This document shows positions 42,497 through 53,770 of a stretch of DNA of 64,000 bases, one piece after another. The stretch comes from Dactylorhiza incarnata (lineage: Eukaryota; Streptophyta; Magnoliopsida; Asparagales; Orchidaceae), in contig JAWHQI010000019.1 of assembly GCA_033032865.1 (NCBI GenBank), forward strand, positions 18,208,001 through 18,272,000. The letters run 5' to 3'. The number at the start of each line of letters is the position of its first letter. Position 1 is the first letter of the stretch. Both the position numbers and the translations under genes were made by a program. Under the pieces are notes generated by a model. That model was given only the letters and a program-made list of their open reading frames with translations, did no database searches and was not told the origin of the DNA.

Positions 42497-45400
42497 AATT
42501 ATTCTTCCTCTTCTTCTTCTTCTCCATCTTCTTCCTTCCTGGTTTATCGAGCCAGAGGTTTTGAGAGAGAGAGAAAGAGGGTGTGTTTGGGAATTTCCTG
42601 AGCTTTTCAACCTTCACGGACGGAGCTCCGGTGCACGAAATCTTCGCCGGAGTATAGATTTGGAAAGCTCTCGCCGTGCTCGTCATGTGCGTGGTAACTT
42701 TTGTTCATTTCGTAGATTTTGGTGCTAGGGGTTAGCAACCCTAACCCTCTTTTTGTCCGATCTTCGTAGATTCTCTGTGCTTAGGTCGTGTTTGAGCCGA
42801 TCTTTGGCGTGGAGTGCTTGAGAGGCCGTATTTTGGTGATTCGAGTAAAGGCAAGTGGTGGTTTATTTTCTTTTCCCTTGGATTATTTATCCAATTTTCC
42901 TTCTCTGTTTGTTATCTTTTGTAGGTTAAAATATAAATGTTGTATACAAAGTTCCTTCTCGGTTCTGGTAGTCTAGATCGGGCTCTGTTAGAAGAAGGAT
43001 AGGTTAGCATAGTAAAATATTTATTTAGATATTTCTGTCTAAGTAGGAATCGACGGGACATCCCTTCAATCGACGGGACCTCCCGTTGAGACCGTCCCGT
43101 CATTCCTTAGTCTCTGCCGGTTTCTGTCTTTCCTCTGTTTTCTCTAAGGCAAAATCGACGGGACCATCCGGTCGATTTTTGGCCTTAGCTGGGGAGAAAG
43201 TTTTTCAATTTCTCTAAGTAAGAATCGGGTTCCCGTCCTGTCGATTTTGAGTTTTACTCATCCCGTCCCATCGATATTGATGTTATAAGTTTTCCCGTTG
43301 ACTTTTAATAAGTCCTTTTAGGCGATTGATATTAGTTCTCGTTGACTTTTTCTATAAGCTTGCCATCGACTTATGCCTTAGTTTTTCCTTGAATTTTTTG
43401 TTTAGGGCCGATCGACGGGAGAGGGCAGGGAGATCTTGTTTTTTTGAGTTCTCAGTAAGAATCGGCGGGACACCCATCGATCGGGCTCCCGTCCCATCGA
43501 TCGGGCTTCCGTCCCGTCGATCGGGCCCTCTTCCAGCCAAAGCTTTTGACATAAGCTTTCCCGTTGTTTTTATTGAGTCTTCCCGTCGACTTGACAGGAG
43601 TCTTTCCCGTCGATTGAGTTATAATCTTTTCCGTCGATTATTTTAAGTTTTCTCGTCAACTTTTATAAAAGTTTTCCCGTCGATTTTGAAGATCTTTCCC
43701 GTCGATTTATAAGTTTTTTCCAGTCGACTTTTGTTAAGTTTTCCTACCGTGTTTTGATAATCCTTTCTGTAGATTTCATCGCATATTCTGAATCATTTCA
43801 TCATATTTTATGTTCGTTTGTCGGGTGTTATCGGGTCTCTCAAGCTATGTTTTCAAGCATTTTAAGTCCATTTGTTGCGACTTTAGATGAAGCTATGCTT
43901 TATTCGTCGAGATGTCCCGTAATTGTTAAGTGTTTATTTATGGTGTCTTTTTGTGGCTTTCATCGTGTGGTTTCGAGATGATCGTTAGGAGTCAAGTTTA
44001 GACTCCCCGGATGTTTTCTAATGAACCGTTGAGAATTATTCTTTTGTTTGGCCTTCATGTTAAACTTATCTTTGTCATGTTCTGACACCAAGACTTGCAT
44101 GGTGTCGGCTTGCTGAAATCTTCAACATGTTATTAAGTTGAATGTTGATCTAATGATTGATTGTTTAATCTTGTGCTTGCAAATTCTCTCTTCTTGAGTT
44201 GTGGTTAAACCATCTGAAATCAAGTTTTTCTGCCTAGCACTCTTTTGTTTGGCCTGTTGGATTTGAAGAGCGATGCTTGCTCTGTTGGATATTGGGAGCC
44301 AGGTATGCTCTGTTGGGGTCAGTTGGTTGTGTGAGCTAAGAGTCACCGCCACAGTGCCTCAGATGGGCTGTTGGTTTGTGTGGACTGGATTCACCGCCAC
44401 AACACTCCTGGATTGGTTTATTTTGGGCTAAGGTTGGCAGTGGATAAAGGACCACCACCTCAGTGCCCATTTATGGATCATACACCCGAGGCCTTGTGTA
44501 TTGCCCGATGTTAAATGATGCCCGTTTCTTGAGTTGATAAGTCTCAAGTGCTTGTAACAAATATGCTCACTTATACATGTATTATATTATGTTTGACCAC
44601 CACCTCTGAGCCGCAGTAACGAACACGTGGTTGGGTTTGTTCAATTTGGCCATTACATTGGTGTAGGCATTTCTCTTATCGAGTGCACTCGTTTGAGCTG
44701 GCTCGGGTTGTTGTAAGCTTATAGTTGCTTATCTTTTTAGTTCTCTTTTCTGCAATCTATTATTTTGATTGATGCTAACCCTTGTGTAGAAATCTTGGTT
44801 ATTTTATTGCTACCACTTGCACTTTCTTGCTGAGGCATTCTTTTCCTTTGAATGTCTCAGGCTCAGAGCTGTAGCGGTTTGGGTAGTCGTGTTCGTGATT
44901 ATTGGAGCTGTGGTTAGTTGCAGTTGTCCGCTTTCCCCTCAAAGTTGTGAGGTAGTTGTTCCTTTGCCTCAGTGTTAGCTTTAGTTTTCTGGTGTTAGAT
45001 TACTTGCTAGATTTTCTGCTGTTACTTTCTAGTTAATTATATATTTGCTCTCTGGGAAGTTTTATGTTAGGATGCATGAGTTATTTTATGTATAGAAAAT
45101 GACATTCTTGCATAACATGATTTTTAAGTAAATGTCACCTATTTTGAAGATTGTAGAAAATCCTTTCTTTACTTATACTAAATTTAGAGATGAGCATATC
45201 ATTTCTGAACTGTTTGATCTTCATGCTCATGAAGGTTATTATGAACCTATTTTCCACTGCGTATGTATAGTTTTCTACCTGTGGACTAGTTGATCCACTG
45301 GACTGAGTGACATAGTCTTAAGCTAAGAAAATGTAAATTCTTTTTATTTAACTCAATCATATCCATGTCTTTTATAATTATTCGCAAGGAGTGTTTGCCT

Positions 45401-45502
45401 GAGCGTTTGTAGTTGTCCACTACAGGACGTGGCATCATAACGCATATTTTCCCTGACTTTGATAATATTTATTAAATTCATTGGAAAATGCGGGTTGTGA
45501 CA
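42497..45502 (+). mobile_element. Element F: first LTR, right part
   Basis: Resumes from 16290 and ends ...GGGTTGTGACA just before a primer site. Together the LTR is about 3.5 kb. It opens with a TTC/TCC-rich microsatellite, then leader-like sequence, then the CGTCGA array (43050-43760). From 43770 to 45500 I see only AT-rich noncoding sequence; short ORFs there have no recognisable domain. Confidence 0.82.
43050..43760. repeat. TTCCCGTCGACTTTTA array in the F LTR
   Basis: About twenty to twenty-five imperfect units combine CCCGTCGA with T-rich spacers (TTTTAAGT), at a spacing of about 20-35 bases. A matching array lies in the second LTR at 49450-50160. Small ORFs on both strands here follow from the repeat. 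Confidence 0.8.
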
Positions 45503-45504
45503 GT

Positions 45505-45516
45505 TGGTATGAGAGC
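45505..45516 (+). other. Primer binding site of F
   Basis: TGGTATGAGAGC, one mismatch from TGGTATCAGAGC, two bases after the LTR. Confidence 0.85.
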
Positions 45517-46480
45517 TAGGTTGGCCGGGTTGCTGGGATAGTCTGGTTGGCCGGTTAACCGCTTGGTGAGAATCGTTATTCATTGAATACACACACATAA
45601 GGGTCATTCATATGTCTTGGCTGAAGCATGAAAACTACACTCATATCATGATAAGAAGTATACGGGGCATATTATGTAGTATGGGATGCATAACACATGT
45701 TTGTATATGGATCCTTATAGGTGACAACATGTGACAGTTATGTAGTATGAGATGCATAACGCCGGTCCCATGGATGTCCATTAGCTCGATTTTTCTTTTT
45801 CGTTACATGCGGTAATATGTAGTATGGGATGCATAATATCGCATGTGTATGCCGCTCATAGCATGTATTAAGGCCTTTTTAGACTGTATAGCACTGCATG
45901 CACATCATAACATAACATTAACACACGTGCCAAGTTAAAGATATACATGATGACGCTCGTACACACATAATTTGAAATAAATTTTTGGCATTCATGAATT
46001 CATATTATGTGCATAAGAGTTAATAGGATGATGATCTATCATCCTAGGTTAATCATAACATCATATCATGAATTTCCAGAGCAAGGTAATAATAAGAGCA
46101 AGTATCTACACTTTTCTGATCTGTATCGAGTTAGGAAATCCTAGTTTGCTAGCTATTGTGTCTTAAGCTAGGTGTACAAAAGGTATTTGTTTGTGATTGC
46201 AGTCGATCACTCCAGAGAGTTGTGCGTAAGAGTTGGCTCTATGATTATAGGGTGACTCCTCAGGTGCGCGTAGTGAGGCGGTGATTGAGGAGTTGCATCA
46301 GAGTATCGAGGCATTGTCAAGGCAAATGGTCGTGATGCGGGCGCAGATTCAGATTTTGATGGCAGCTACTTTTGGGTAGCAGTCAAGGGTGCAGAACCCT
46401 GTTGTGAGTCAGGATGCAGTGTCGAGGAAAGGAAAGAGGAAGGATGATATTAGTGGCAGCCCTGACCCAAGTTAGAAGGG
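45517..46480 (+). other. Leader of F and site of the missing capsid
   Basis: No Ty3-type capsid domain is found in any frame in this stretch; a short Gln/Met-rich segment (about 46290-46380) resembling the region before a gag capsid runs almost directly into the zinc-knuckle region. The rest is AT-rich noncoding sequence. Confidence 0.55.
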
Positions 46481-46715
46481 CAAGCATGAGATGGCTCTTC
46501 AAGGTGCTCAGAAGAATATCAGTTATTGCACTTTTTGGAGAAAGATGGGGCACAATATTTCCCAGTGTTGGAAGAAGGATAAGAAATGTGAGTATTGTGG
46601 GCAAAGAGGGCATGATGCGACTCGATGCCGGTTGAAGGATAAGACATACTATCAGTGCGGTCAGAAAGGACATGTGAAATCCCTGTGTTCGCAGTTCCAG
46701 TTGGCCAGCCAGTAG
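46481..46715 (+). pseudogene. gag: Nucleocapsid remnant of F with three zinc knuckles
   Basis: One frame from about 46491 to 46715 encodes three CCHC-like knuckles in a row: a degenerate CTFWRKMGHNISQC, a perfect CEYCGQRGHDATRC (46587-46628), and YYQCGQKGHVKSLC with the first Cys replaced. Between and around them the sequence is Lys-rich. This is the nucleocapsid part of a Ty3/gypsy Gag; the capsid that should precede it is missing. A TAG follows at 46713-46715. Confidence 0.8.
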
Positions 46716-47039
46716 CTTGCTCTTACAGCTCTGGCATCTCCACCGCCTCAGCAGTGGCAGTTAAATCGTGGAGAGGCCATGTTAAATGTAGTAGCAAAGG
46801 AAGAAGAGCAATTTCCCCCCAGGTGATTTTAGGTTAGGCCCTAATCTAACTCTTAGCCTTCAGCTTGAGTTTTTGATTTCTGTTCGGCTAGTCGCATATC
46901 GTATTTTATAGGAAAATTTAAGGTAAAGAACCGTTAGGCGTGCGTCCCTTCCATTTTGGTTGCAACCCACTCGTTCATGGCTAGGACCTTTGTAGAGCAT
47001 CATCGTTTGACCCTTGATCAGGTTGGCGATCCATTTCGT

Positions 47040-48060
47040 GTTAAGTTCCCTCTGGTAATATCGAGGTGTCGAATCCGGGTATTTATAGTTGTCCAATCCT
47101 CTTAGGTGATTTTTTAGCTTTTGCTAATCTAAAGGTGCTAGACCTGGAGGTTTTCGATGTGAGTTTGGGCATAGACTGGTTGTCCATATATGATGCTGTT
47201 ATCCAACGCAAGGTAAATCATTTGGTATTGAAGATGGACATCGGTCATCCCTTGAGTGTGTTTGGCTTTTCGTGCTAAGTTTTCCCCGATTATTTCTGCG
47301 ATGTGTGCTCGGAACCTTTTAGTTTCCGATTGGTTTACTTACCTTGTTTTTATGCTAGAAATCGTTAGCAGTTTGCCATGTATCGAGGATTTTGCCTGTG
47401 GCGCGTGAGTTCCCCGATGTTTTCCCAGTTAATCTCCATGGTTTTCTTCCTGTGCGAGTTGTGGAGTTTTCTTTTGACCTTGAGCCGGGTACTCATTCTA
47501 TTGCTAGGGCACCGTACCCTTTGGCCCTGCGTGAGTTGGAAGAGATGCGCACTCAGTTAGATGGGTGGTTGTAGTGTGGCTTTATCTGGCCTAGTTCTTC
47601 ACCCTGGAGTGCTCCCATCTTGTTCGTGAAGAAGAAAGTTAGTTCGATGAGATTGTGTATTGATTTTTGAGAGCTGAACAAGGTGACCATCAAGAACAGG
47701 TATCCGTTGCCTTAGATTGATGATTCGTTGGATCAGATGCGTGGTAGTTCGGTGTTTTCGAAGATTGATCTTCTTCCAGGCTACCATCAGTTGAGGATCC
47801 GCGAGTCAGATGTTCCACGGTCTTCTCTCCGTTCTCGGCTTGGACATTTCGAGTTCTTGATACTATCCTTTTCCCTTTTTGGTGCCTCCCTCGCTTTGGT
47901 TAATTGGAAGGTGTTGGATTTAGGAGACTTTGTCGTGAACCCTGATCGTGGATCCGGTAATCTATTTTGAGTGTTAAGAAGAAACCTTATCCTCATCTGT
48001 TTTCTTAGCCCTCTTCGGATAGAGTTACTATCCAGCAAGTGTGAGCTTATCTCCCTCTTT
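47040..48060 (+). pseudogene. pol: Protease and RT remnant of F
   Basis: Protease end: FDVSLGIDWLS at 47150-47185. RT start: REFPDVFP, LEPGTHSIARAPYPLALRELEEM (47400-47560), then with stops at 47571 and near 47670, [49 protein letters not shown] and LGHFEF (to about 47860). After that the reading changes to unrelated sequence (NWKVLDLGDFVVNP) and runs out. The catalytic FVDD-type motif, RNase H and integrase are all absent. Confidence 0.85.
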
Positions 48061-48138
48061 GACCCACTTTTGGATTCGTTTGTGTTCTAAGTTTCGATTC
48101 TAAGTTTCAGGACGAAACTTCCTTTTTGGTGGGGTGAC
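48061..48138 (+). other. 3' tail and polypurine tract of F
   Basis: TTTCAGGACGAAACTTCC followed by TTTTTGGTGGGGTGAC abuts the second LTR. The GGACGAAA motif matches the 3' ends of I and G. Confidence 0.75.
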
Positions 48139-48616
48139 TGTAACTCCCTTTAATTTTTAGGAATCATTTCAATTCTTCTTTGACGTCATTTTTGACGTAA
48201 GGGCATTACGTTAGCGCGAAGTTAGCGGGGCGCCATCGTTTGCGCATTTCCGCGTTCGTTTGGTCACTTCGACCAAATTTTGTGGTGTGCCGGATTTGGG
48301 AAATTTACGTTAGGAAAGTAAGTTAATTAATTTTAGAAAAGCTCGTCGAAGTTTCGTTGCGATCCGAGCGTTTTTAGAGCCCTGGTGATTTTCCAAGGAT
48401 TTATATAATTATCGTTCATCGTAAACTTCTCCGTTGGATTCGTAGCGCCGATGTTTGTCTTCGGTGCGTTTTTGGTTGGAATCAGCCACCGTTGGTTCAG
48501 CCATTATTTTCTTATCCTTATTATAATAATTATTATTATTAAACCCTATTACAGTATAATGGTTGTCTTCCTCGATCTCTGTTTTTATATATATAATATA
48601 TAAATATCCTTCTCCA

Positions 48617-48639
48617 CTATATATATATATATATATATT
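48617..48639. repeat. (TA)n microsatellite
   Basis: About eleven TA dinucleotides between matching LTR sequence. In the first LTR element D is inserted at the corresponding TA-rich spot (16280-16290). Confidence 0.9.
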
Positions 48640-48886
48640 ATTCTTCCTCTTCTTCTTCTCCATCTTCTTCCTTCCTGGTTTATCGAGCCAGAGGTTTCGA
48701 GAGAGAGAGAGAAAGAGGGTGTGTTTGGGGATTTCCTAAGCTTTTCGACCTCCGCCGACGGAGCTCCGGTGCACGAAATCTTCGCCGAAGTATAGATTTG
48801 GAAAGCTCTTGCCGTGCTTGTCGTGTGGGTGGTAAGTTTTGTTCGTTTCGTAGATTTTTGGTGCTAGGGTTAGCGACCCTAACCCT

Positions 48887-49163
48887 ACTACTAGAAAATT
48901 GACTTTTAGCCAGGGCAAATTACCGTGGCTAAAAGTCCAAAATCGTGGCAAAAGGTTTTTAGCCACGGACTGCCGTGGCAAATGGGCGTGGGCAATACGA
49001 GCGTGGCAAAAAAGTATTTGCCATGCTCTTTTTGTGGCAAATACCCTTTTTCGATCACTTTTAGCCACGATTTTAGACTTTTTGCCACAATAATTTGACT
49101 GTTTGCCACGACAAATGGCCGTGGGCAATACGAGCGTGGCTAAAAGTCAATTTTCTAGTAGCG
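48887..49163. mobile_element. 277-bp CACTA-like MITE in the second LTR of F
   Basis: Inserted between CCT (48884-48886) and CCT (49164-49166). The first LTR has the empty site AACCCTCTTTTTG at 42739-42751. Terminal inverted repeats share CTACTAGAAAATTGACTTTT and a few more bases. Subterminal GTGGCTAAAAG and GTGGCAAA motifs recur in both orientations, and CGTGGGCAATACGAGCGTGG occurs twice. The 3-bp duplication and CACTACTAG-like ends fit a non-autonomous CACTA (En/Spm) derivative. Overlapping short ORFs are not genes. Confidence 0.85.
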
Positions 49164-49449
49164 CCTCTTTTTGTCCGGTCTTCGTAGATTCTCCATGCTT
49201 AGGCCGTGTTTGAGCTGATCTTTGGCGTGGAGGGCTTGAGAGGCCGTATTTCGGTGGTTAGAGTAAAAGCAAGTGGTGGTTTGTTTTCTTTCCCTTGGAT
49301 TATTTCTCCAATTTTCCTTCTCTGTTAGTTATCTTTTGTAGGTTAGTATATAATTGTTGTATACAAAGTTCATTCTCTGTTCTGGTAGTCCAGATCGGGC
49401 TCTGTTAGAAGAAGGATAGGTTAGCTTAGTAAAATATTTATTTAGATAT

Positions 49450-50160
49450 TTCTATCTAAGTAGAAATCGATGGGACATCCTATCGATCGATGGGACCTCC
49501 CGTCGATCGGTGAGACCGTCCCGTCGATCCTTAGTCTCTGCTAGTTTCCGTCTTTCCTCTGTTTTATCTAAGGCAAAATCAATGGGACCGTCCCGTCGAT
49601 TTTTGGCCTTAGTTGGGGAGAAACTTTTTCTATTTCTCAAGAATCGGGTTCCCGTCCTATCGATTTTGAGTTATACTCATCCCGACCCATCGATATTGAT
49701 GTTATAAGTTTTCCCGTCGACTTTTAATAAGTCCTTCCCGTCAATTGATATTAGTTCCCGTCGATTTTTGCCTTAGTTTTGGCTGGAATTTTCTATTTGT
49801 AAAGCCTTCCCGTCGATCGGCACCCCATCCTGTCGATCGACGGGAGAGGGCAGGGAGATCATGTTTTGTCGAGTTTTATGTAAGAATCGACGGGACACCC
49901 GTCGATCGGGCTCCCGTCCCGTCGATCGGGCCCTCTTCCAGCTAATGCTTTTGATTTAAGCTTTCCCGTCGATTATATTGAGTCTTCTCATTGACTTGAC
50001 AGGAGACTTTCCCGTCGATTGAGTTATAATCTTTCCCGTCGATTATTATAAGTTTTCCTGTCAACTTTTATAAAAGTCTTCCCGTCAATTTTGAAGATCT
50101 TTCTCGTCGATTTATTAGTCTTTTCTCGTCGACTTTTGTTAAGTTTTCCTACTGAGTTTT
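49450..50160. repeat. CCCGTCGA array in the second LTR of F
   Basis: Partner of 43050-43760, with the same unit but differences in number and order. Confidence 0.8.
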
Positions 50161-50240
50161 GATAAGTCTTTCTGCCAATTTCATCGCATATTCTGAATCG
50201 TTTCATCATATTTAATGTCCGTTTGCCGGGTGTTCCCGGG

Positions 50241-50501
50241 TGTAACATCCCCATTCGTTCGGGAGCATATAATAGAAGGTCCGGCCGGGGCCCCACGCCA
50301 TATACTACAAAACAAACGGGAATGTCACTTAATTGAAATATCGAATGACTCTAAATAACGAACCTAACTCAGAGCATTCTATGCGGAAGCAAAAGAGAGA
50401 GACAAGATATATAAACCACAAAACTCGAACCCGGGTATGTCCACTTCTATTACTTGGAAAGAAATGTCTTATACAACAAAATTTAGGCACAACGGCCTTA
50501 C
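50241..50501 (-). mobile_element. Element H: end of a minus-strand gypsy LTR
   Basis: In reverse it ends ...GGCCGGACCTTCTATTATATGC...GATGTTACA. The LTR of I ends in closely similar sequence (GGCCGGACCTACTGTTATAC...GTGTTACA), so H is a related Tekay-type LTR in minus orientation. Only ~260 bases are visible before G interrupts it; the target duplication of G is CTTAC (50497-50501). Confidence 0.7.
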
Positions 50502-50639
50502 TGTAACATCCCCAATCCTTCTAGACCCTTAGATGGTGTTAGGGCATATGTGGTGTGTAGAGTGGCCACTAAGGCTCTTGGGCCAAGTGGAGTGTCCTAA
50601 GTGCACACCAAGGGCACAAAATCAACATAGCCCAATACC

Positions 50640-51100
50640 ACTCCCTTAGGCCAATTGACCCTCAATTCACCAAATTGACCTCCCCCATACCACCCTAACC
50701 ACTAAGGAAGACCATTACCTTGAGAATTGCACTTGGGTGGGACCCAATTGCCTGAAATTGACCAAAGTCAACAATAGGTCAATATTAACTAAACTAAGTC
50801 AATTAGGGTTCAATTGACCCTCAAATGTTCAAATTGACCTTACCACCACACTATAAACACCTTAAGGAACCCAATGGACCAAGAAGCCCCATCATGGTGG
50901 GACCAATTGACCCCAATTGACCAAAGTCAAACTTTACCCAATTTTGGTCAAATCTACACCCATTGATTAAATTGAACCAATTGGAGCCCCACCATGGACC
51001 AACCTATGTTGGGTGATGTTAAGGGACCCATGACCTCCAAGTGGGGTCAACCCATTCACCTTGGTTGACTAAAGTCAACCATGGTCAACCTTGCCCTTTA
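50640..51100. promoter_or_regulatory. Dense TTGAC (W-box) cluster in the G LTR
   Basis: About 16-17 TTGAC/GTCAA cores on both strands in 460 bases, most as TTGACC or GGTCAA, several paired (TTGACCCCAATTGACC; GGTTGACTAAAGTCAACC). TTGACC/T is the core bound by WRKY factors. The cluster recurs at 59315-59765 in the other LTR. Confidence 0.7.
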
Positions 51101-51308
51101 AAGTGAATTCCAAGCTTAAATTGAATATAACCCCAACACCAATCAATTAAACCTTACTCATGGACCTAAGACATGCCCAATCAGCCCTATGACTGAACCC
51201 AAACATGGCTTGATAAATCAAATGGAGGGGGGACCAAAAAGTTGATCAAAAAGCTTAAAGTTTAAAGCATAAAGCAATTTCCACCTCTACACTCCACCTC
51301 CAATCAGT

Positions 51309-51863
51309 TTGGGGCACCCCACCTTGATTACAAAGCAGCTGGAGGAGATCAGAGTGTCAGCAGGGGCAGGAGTGCAGGAGGGTGGCAGCAAGGGGCAAAA
51401 CCGATGGAGCTTGATTTCAAATCAGCCTATAGAGGTCTCCCCACCCCAATCCGACCTCACCATTAGCTTCAGGAAGTCGAGAGCAGACGGGAACGAGCCT
51501 TGGAACAGAGTTGTAGCTGAAGAATCGGGATCGGGAGCAGGATCGTCGGAGCTGAGCTTTTCCATGGCAAACCACCGCTGGAGCTGCCGCCACGCGACAG
51601 TAGTGGTTCGTTTCTCCTCCCCTCCCCTCATGCTAGCTTCTCATCACTTAATGTTGAAGGATCGGGCTCAATTGAGCCCGGATCCATCTCCTAAATCCAT
51701 GGATTTTGGCTCGATTCGTGTCACCCAGGACCGCCGGGAAACGCCACCTCCGGCCGCCATGTCGCCGGGAGTTGTAGCCCCGACCACCACGAAGGTGGTG
51801 GCGGTGGTGGCCGGCCGTGGTGGCCACCAGGTGGCCGGGAAAGGAGGAAGAAAGATGGCCTAG
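51309..51863 (+). other. Open frame in the leader-like part of the G LTR (doubtful)
   Basis: 184 codons open without an ATG at the start; the first in-frame ATG is far inside. Gly/Pro/Ser/Arg-rich, with no recognised domain. The matching frame in the second LTR (60027-60629) runs 200 codons. High GC here makes long open frames easy. A GTAAGATCC resembling a splice donor lies at about 51930. It is probably untranslated R/U5 leader rather than a gene. Confidence 0.3.
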
Positions 51864-52984
51864 GTCGGGACCAATCCTGGTCGTCGGCTCAAGGAGGAAG
51901 ACGACCTGAATGCCCTTGGATGTGCTGTAAGATCCGTGCAGATCAATTATTTTTTATATTTATTTAATTCCAAGCTATGCTATTCTGCCCTTAATGATCA
52001 GTCAACTTCAATAAATAATTAGGGCATCCTAATGGCTGAATTATAAAAAGTGCCCAACATGAAAGTTGTAGAACTCGGTCTTAAATTTCATTTGGCCTTG
52101 AGTTTAGGTCATTTGGTGACCTACAGCTCCCTAGGGAGCTGTTTTACTAGGACTAGACCTACACTAGGTCAGTCCATTAGAAAAATTACCTAGGTCAAAC
52201 CCTTCAACATTTGGAGTTGTGCTTTTAACCATGGCTGGGTATACCCTAGGGGCACCCCCTACCAAAGGGGCAGCCCTTGGTGGACAATTTTACTTAGGGT
52301 TTTTGTGGTAATTATGATAATTAAATTAAGTTGATTTTTAGAGCACTTGAAGTCCAAATGACACCAAACTTTGGTGGCATACTCCTTAGTACATGAGTAG
52401 TGCTTGCCTAAAATTACACTCCATTTGGAGTTGATTTGCTATGGAAACTTGGAAACCCTAATGAGGGTCTTTAAGGGTCAAATTAGGGTTTAAATCAATT
52501 TGAGGAGTTGAGTGCGTTAGCCTCCTCCCATCATGTTGGATATGTGGGTATGGATATACAAAGGCATGTGACACACCCTAGTGGTCCATTTGGAGCCATT
52601 ATGGTGGTGTGACCTTAAACCCTAAGGGTGAATCCTTAAGGGTGCAAGGTGGGGATTTGTTAAGGACTTAGGACCAAATGTTCTAGCCTTGGCTCAGAAC
52701 ATTGTGGATAAGTTTGTAGGTGCATAAAATAACCTAGTTAATTAAATGAGAATTTTTAGAGGTGTTTAATTATTTTCTTCCTAATAAATGAAATTGTCAC
52801 CTTTTCCTTAATAAAATGAAATGCATGGCCATAGGACCTTGTATGGTATTGAAACTCCATCAGTGGCTGATTAGGGATGAAAATGGACTATAGTAATTTT
52901 GTTATGATTTATTGGGGCATTATTCCTTGTGTAGGAAATTCTAAGTACTTGCTAGCTTAAGGGAAATTAATTTTGATAAATACC

Positions 52985-53770
52985 AAATCATGGGGTTAAG
53001 TTGTGAAACTTGGTTATCTGTCATTTAATGCTATCATATGCCCATGGTAATTATTTGGAGGCTTGTAGAATTACATTTCATGTACCTGATGTAGAAAGTG
53101 GATTTTACATCCTTATGAGTATTTAATTTTTTTTAAAATATCAAATCATGGGGCAATGATGTGATACTTTTTTATCTGTAATTTTAGGTTAATATATGCC
53201 CATGATAATTATTTGGAGGCTTGTAGAATTATATTTCATGTATCTCATGTAGAAAGTGGATTTTACATCCTTATGAGTATTTAATCTTTTAAAAATATCA
53301 AATCATGGGGCAATGATGTGATACTTAGTTATCTGTAGTTTTAGGTCAATATATGCCCATGATAATTATTTGGAGGCTTGTAGAATTATATTTCTTATAC
53401 CTCATGTAGAAATTGGAGTTTACAAGACTTGAGTATTAAATCTTTTTAAAATACCAAATCATAGGGCAATGTTATGATACTTGGTTAACTATAATTATAT
53501 GTTAAGTTATGCCCATGACAATAGTTTGGAAGCTTGTAGATGTCTAATTCATGTACCTCATGTAGAAATTGGTAATTGCTACCTTTGAATGTTTAATCAT
53601 TGTAAAATATCAAATCACATGGTAATGACACAATAATTTGGCAGAGCACTCTAGGTCCCTATTTGGACACTTGTTAATTTTTGGAGAATTTTCAGAAATA
53701 AAATACTATTTTTCCTAATTAAAGTGGCATTTTCGTAAATATACAATTATGATGATATAGTAGGCCAAAT
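52985..53770. repeat. 157-bp tandem repeat in the G LTR
   Basis: AAATCA...GGGG recurs at 52985, 53143, 53300, 53456 and 53612, with spacings 158, 157, 156 and 156. Each unit holds ATGCCCATG, ATTTGGAGGCTTGTAGA and CTCATGTAGAAA. Copies diverge towards the right. In the other LTR the starts are 61658, 61815, 61972, 62128 and 62284. Confidence 0.9.

Larger units (their letters stand above)
48139..50240 (+). mobile_element. Element F: second LTR (cut by H)
   Basis: Starts TGTAACTCCC and matches the first LTR until 50240, where H begins after CCGGG (50236-50240, the presumed target duplication). The remaining ~1.7 kb must lie beyond the window. It contains the MITE and a (TA)n run. Confidence 0.82.

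Noticed and set aside
42293..42686. Small ORFs at the D/F junction
   Set aside because: They span a transposon boundary and repeat array.
48899..49128. ORFs on both strands in the MITE
   Set aside because: They arise from its inverted repeats; no transposase is present.
52480..52640. Telomere-like CCCTAA/AGGGTTT motifs in the G LTR
   Set aside because: Only isolated single copies, not an array.
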